From positions 30,711 to 44,005 of the forward strand of contig NAOQ01000297.1 in NCBI GenBank assembly GCA_002751075.1: a stretch of DNA of 13,295 nt, read 5' to 3'. Shown here piece after piece: positions 10,425 to 13,295 of this stretch; position 1 is the stretch's first letter; every line of letters starts with the position of its first letter. The translations under genes were made by a program, and so were the position numbers. The notes under the pieces were generated by a model. The model searched no databases. It was not told the DNA's origin and was given only the letters and a program-made list of their open reading frames with translations. Source of the DNA: Ichthyophonus hoferi (taxonomy: Eukaryota > Opisthokonta > Ichthyosporea > Ichthyophonida > Ichthyophonidae).

Positions 10425-10477
10425 TCAGTATTTGGCCGCCCCTACCTCAATTATTAATTCGGGGTTTCTTTTTTTAA
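10425..10477 (+). CDS. Optional fifth exon of the ankyrin gene
   Basis: Inside exon 4 a GTACGT donor starts at 10355, five bases before the stop codon of the unspliced reading. A TACTAAT branch-like site follows near 10371, and a TTTCAG acceptor ends at 10424, making a 70-base intron. Splicing joins in phase (A plus TC gives Ile) and replaces the last two residues with Ile and 16 more residues (SIWPPLPQLLIRGFFF), for about 581 in total. The donor is identical to that of intron 1. Because both outcomes give a closed frame, the sequence alone cannot say which is used; both may be. Confidence 0.4.
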
Positions 10478-10489
10478 AAAAATATACAC

Positions 10490-10535
10490 TTAAGTATAGT
10501 AAGTATATTGAAAATTTGTATATACTATACCTTAA
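10490..10535 (+). other. Imperfect inverted repeat in the 3' region of the ankyrin gene
   Basis: The arm TTAAGTATAGTAAG (10490-10503) has its reverse complement, with one extra base, in CTATACCTTAA (10525-10535) and the bases just before it. A short A/T loop separates the arms. A second small hairpin (ATCACC at 10556-10561 with GGTGAT at 10570-10575) follows. Both would lie in the 3' UTR if the transcript runs to the AATAAA at 10678. It could be an RNA hairpin, or a relic of a small inverted-repeat element. Confidence 0.45.
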
Positions 10536-10677
10536 TGATTTTTGTTAATATGAGGATCACCTCCATGTTGGTGATGATAGTTATGTAATAGACAAGATGA
10601 GCGCGGATAAAGCTAGAATCCTGCAACGCTCATAAAAAGGGTTTTTGAACTTTTTAAGTAAATATTGATTTTGATTT

Positions 10678-10683
10678 AATAAA
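10678..10683 (+). terminator. AATAAA polyadenylation signal candidate
   Basis: A canonical AATAAA about 200-315 bases after the two possible stop codons of the ankyrin gene, on the same strand. No competing hexamer of this quality was noted closer to the stop. Such hexamers arise by chance in AT-rich DNA, so this is a plausible 3' end rather than a demonstrated one. Confidence 0.35.
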
Positions 10684-10947
10684 ATACAAGTGAAGCATAA
10701 GCTTGACAACAAACATAACATGGCAGTCAACCAATGTGGTGTACTTTATTTAAGAGTGTTACCATATCAGATATTGAAGATATATATAGATATTAATATA
10801 TTAATCATGCATAGTGCTAGCTAAAGAAAGATGACTAGTTGTTTTCCAAACATGAAAACATGTCACATTGCGCACTAAAGATCCAATGACAATATCATCA
10901 GTATATATAATAAGCCATTTTATATGTTTTGGGCCTATATAGTACAT

Positions 10948-11127
10948 TGTTTAGGCACCCTGCTTATGGCAATTCCTGCTAATCTCTTTAATCATAAAAA
11001 TACGTCTTAGCATGTCTGTACTCCGTGTATGCAAAGGCACACCTTTAAACTCCCCTTGCTTCGGTATTCTCATTCCTTCTAAAGGAATATAGGTCTCAGG
11101 AATGCTTCAGTCTATTTATTATTCTCA
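10948..11127 (-). repeat. Solo LTR, family A, copy 3
   Basis: This 180-base unit runs from TGTTTAGGCACCC to TTATTATTCTCA, so it has TG...CA ends on either strand. It aligns with the LTR-like copies of Copia fossil A (blocks CGTCTTAGCATGTCTGTACT and CCTTCTAAAGGAATATA). No pol remnant lies next to it, as expected for a solo LTR left by recombination between the two ends of an insertion. No target-site duplication was visible at these boundaries. Orientation is assigned by matching fossil A. Confidence 0.6.
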
Positions 11128-11794
11128 AAAAAAACTAAACGTATTTTAGTTTTTATATATAGCCAATCGTATAGGCATGATAACATTTTACAATACTTTT
11201 AATCATTTTCAAAGATCATCTATTAATTATTACTGGTTTTTTAAACCCACTCATTTTCATCATTTTAAACGATTGTTTATTATTTTCAATATATTTTTAA
11301 ACTCAAAATTAGATTATTTAAAATTAATATATAGTATTTATTGTGTTTTATATTTATTGTGGAAGCCAAATTTTTCACTATGCTTAGATAGATTATTTTG
11401 TATTATTGTTTTCACATTTATGCATTCGGTTAACCTTATTAATTAAATTCAATAGGAGGTCGTTGGCAATTTTTCCTCTTATTGGTTCATGGACTTAGCG
11501 AATAAAGTATTGCGAAGTCAACTAGCCTAGGTTGATTGCTTCTACGTCAAATAGTTGCAAGCCAATTGGAACGTTTGCACAAAAGTCTAACAGCTTATTT
11601 TAAGTCTCAAGGAGACCCATACAATTAAAAACACTACTTTTATGCATTATTATGTATATATAGTAATTCCTAAACAGTAACAAAGTTACTGTTTTCAGTT
11701 GCCAATATTTGTTAAAAAACCTTTCCAGAAATTTATTTACATATCTTATTGTTCATTTATATTATGTCTTTTTTGACAATTAGTAGTTAATAGC
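11128..11794. other. AT-rich spacer between the solo LTR and Copia fossil B
   Basis: The only notable frame, 89 codons at 11177-11446 on the plus strand, is made almost wholly of AT-rich codons (Phe, Ile, Asn, Tyr, Leu, Lys), as expected from base composition, and has no recognisable motif. Nothing else is supportable here. Confidence 0.5.
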
Positions 11795-12053
11795 TGTTTT
11801 AATTAACTCCTCCAATCTGAGAAAGTAATAATCCTAACTACTTTCAACAAGCAATCTAGAATTAAAAGAGAAATAAAACCCTTGCCTGACGTCCCACGTC
11901 AAGATGTTTATTTATACTTTATTTACGTACACATGGCAAACATGTTATTATGGATGAGATTGAAGGCACGTAATTAAATCAGTACAATCAAGATCCCATA
12001 GGAGGCCTAGTAAATAAACGGTCTTCACCATATGATAAACACAACACATAACA
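11795..12053 (-). repeat. 3' LTR of Copia fossil B
   Basis: 259 bases with TG...CA ends, matching 12864-13130 throughout. Shared blocks include AGTAATAATCCTAACTACTT, ATAAAACCCTTGC, ACTTTATTTACGTACA and ATGGCAAACA. On the minus strand it starts TGTTATGTG directly after GGAGGTAG, which serves as the polypurine tract and fixes this boundary. Confidence 0.8.
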
Positions 12054-12204
12054 CTACCTCCAAAACTAACATATCAAGAATACATAACGTTTCAACTAAA
12101 ACATGTATTATCATCCAAATACCCAACACATAAATATATAAATTTACATTAAGGCCGTACTTGACCATTAACGCCGTGCCATGAGGAACAGTCAGGCAGT
12201 CCAC

Positions 12205-12744
12205 TCAATTTGATGGCTTTGTTCTACGCGGCGGCTGGTCAGCAACTTGGTACAAAAAGTCCACAACATTAAAAGTAGTGTTTAAATTGTCCAGGATCAC
12301 CTCACCGCTGGTTACTTTTTCTTTGGCGAAACACAGCTTTAAAACAATGTACTTTGTTTGCGTTCCGAGTGTAATGGCTTCTGTCATTATGATAGAACTT
12401 TTGTTGTCGCCGCGGATGTGGGTTGGGAACTGGTTGTCCACGCCGATTTTTTAATGAAGATTTACGAGCTAGATTGCTTCTAATGCTGTGTCCGCCAATG
12501 CGATAAATTCCGCCTCGATTGAGATTGCAGCAAGCAATGGCTGCATGTGGGATTGCCGCTGGATAGGGGTCCTACTGATTGCACACACCTGTCCCAACGT
12601 TGACCCGAGTTCCTCGTAGGACCCCATAAAATCATAATCCAAATATAATTTTAACTTAGGGGTGCCCAGACGATAGACAATGCCTATATCGGCGGTATCT
12701 TTAATATATGCAAATACGTGCCGCATTAGGCGCATATGCCCCAC
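12205..12744 (-). mobile_element. Copia RNase H remnant of fossil B
   Basis: Minus-strand translation shows a LMRHVFAYIKDTADIGIVY segment matching the R-V-L-R-Y-L-K-G-T-x-D-x-G-L-x-Y block that links RT to RNase H. Then comes a LYLDYDFMGSYEELGSTLG segment matching Y-x-D-A-D-W-A-G-x-x-x-x-R-x-S-T-x-G, followed by IEAEFIALADTALEAI matching T-E-A-E-Y-I-A-L-x-x-A-x-x-E. Nearer the 3' LTR, a RGDNKSSIIM segment corresponds to the D-N-x-S-A block, and a TKYIVLKLCFAKEKVTSGEV segment corresponds to K-H-I-D-I-x-x-H-F-I-R-E. The frame is broken; it is a fossil. Confidence 0.85.
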
Positions 12745-12863
12745 ATGTGGCTACTTCGAGATATCTTCAGCCGCCGAAGTAATAAAGTTGCCTCATAACC
12801 ATGAAATCTTTTTTTCTGAAACATTTGCCTCTGAGAAATCACTATTAGCCATCGCTTATTAGC

Positions 12864-13130
12864 TGTTTTAATTAGCTCTGCCTCTCTAATCAAAAAGAGT
12901 AATAATCCTAACTACTTTCAACTGGCGATCTAAAATTAGAAGATAAATAAAACCCTTGCTTAACGTCCCGCGTCAATTGATCTTTCATACTTTATTTACG
13001 TACATATGGCAAACACGTTATTACTGATTAGATTAAAGGCACTTAATTAATCAAATCAGTATAATCAAGATCTTATAGGAAGCCTAACCATTAAGCGGTC
13101 TTCTCTATATAATAAACCCAATATATGACA
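12864..13130 (-). repeat. 5' LTR of Copia fossil B
   Basis: 267 bases with TG...CA ends, aligned end to end with 11795-12053 with only small length differences. Its inner side abuts the short leader and possible start of the polyprotein on the minus strand, as expected for the upstream LTR. Confidence 0.8.
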
Positions 13131-13295
13131 CTTTTAATTTCCAAATGGTAGAAATTTGTTATCCAAATTCTTTATTAGAAGACTAACTAGTCAAGCCTGG
13201 TACAGTTGAACAATTAGAGGATATTGTAGCTATCTAAATTCATCATTGTGAAGCTCATACATTTTTTTTTTTTTTTTTTTTTTTAACTTTAAAAA
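13131..13295. repeat. Right-edge flank ending in a T run of 23
   Basis: Short AT-rich flank with no gene. The T run spans 13262-13284. No element body was recognised beside it inside the window. Confidence 0.7.

Larger units (their letters stand above)
11795..13130 (-). mobile_element. Ty1/Copia fossil B with paired LTRs, minus strand
   Basis: On the minus strand the order is 5' LTR (13130-12864), short leader and possible beginning of the polyprotein (ATG at 12852), RNase H remnant (about 12744-12205), a G-rich tract abutting the LTR (GGAGGTAG, 12061-12054), and 3' LTR (12053-11795). This is textbook Copia order, but the interior is only about 0.8 kb, and protease, integrase and RT are not present as recognisable parts, so the copy is non-autonomous and broken. 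The LTRs differ at roughly a fifth of positions by eye, pointing to an old insertion. No clear target-site duplication or primer-binding site was found. Confidence 0.8.

Noticed and set aside
11177-11446. 89-codon plus-strand ORF rich in Phe, Ile, Tyr and Asn, considered as inserted mitochondrial DNA
   Set aside because: No recognisable mitochondrial protein motif; the composition alone explains it.
12680-12862. 60-codon plus-strand ORF
   Set aside because: It is the opposite strand of the Copia fossil B interior and has no support of its own.
1-13295. CRISPR arrays, operons, phage or bacterial systems
   Set aside because: No regularly spaced repeats, no ribosome-binding-site-led gene clusters, and clear spliceosomal introns; the window is eukaryotic.

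Overview
The window looks like nuclear DNA from a low-GC eukaryote, most probably a fungus and perhaps an early-diverging one. The base is AT-rich throughout. Genes are sparse. The one intact-looking gene is split by short spliceosomal introns with strong GTAAGT/GTACGT donors, and the rest is a graveyard of decayed Ty1/Copia retrotransposons. The fungal placement is inferred from intron style, the gene product and overall texture; nothing in the window fixes the species.

Left part (1 to about 4850). A short reading frame enters from the left edge. It is followed by a plus-strand Copia RNase H remnant (about 255-623, possible 3' LTR start near 690), then AT-rich DNA. A minus-strand Copia fossil with RT and RNase H remnants follows, bracketed by two diverged copies of one repeat that behave as its LTRs (2548-2736 and about 4640-4852).

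Middle (4853-7900) is about 3 kb of AT-rich DNA with no supportable gene: homopolymer runs, small palindromes, chance ORFs.

Gene (7965 to about 10360 or 10477, plus strand). Four exons, with an optional fifth, join in consistent phase into a protein of about 566 (or 581) residues. It has a long Ser/Gln/Asn-rich N-terminal half containing acidic-aromatic patches and phospho-site-like motifs, a middle region of unknown type, and four C-terminal ankyrin repeats. I do not recognise its family. The architecture suggests a regulatory or scaffold protein, which is inference.

Right part (10480-13295). A 3' UTR with a hairpin and an AATAAA signal is followed by a solo LTR of the same family as the left-hand fossil (10948-11127). 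Last comes a second, distinct Copia fossil on the minus strand with its own pair of about 260-bp LTRs (11795-12053 and 12864-13130) around an RNase H remnant.

Nothing here reads as a multi-gene system. The best candidates for novelty are the uncharacterised ankyrin protein and its possible alternative 3' end.
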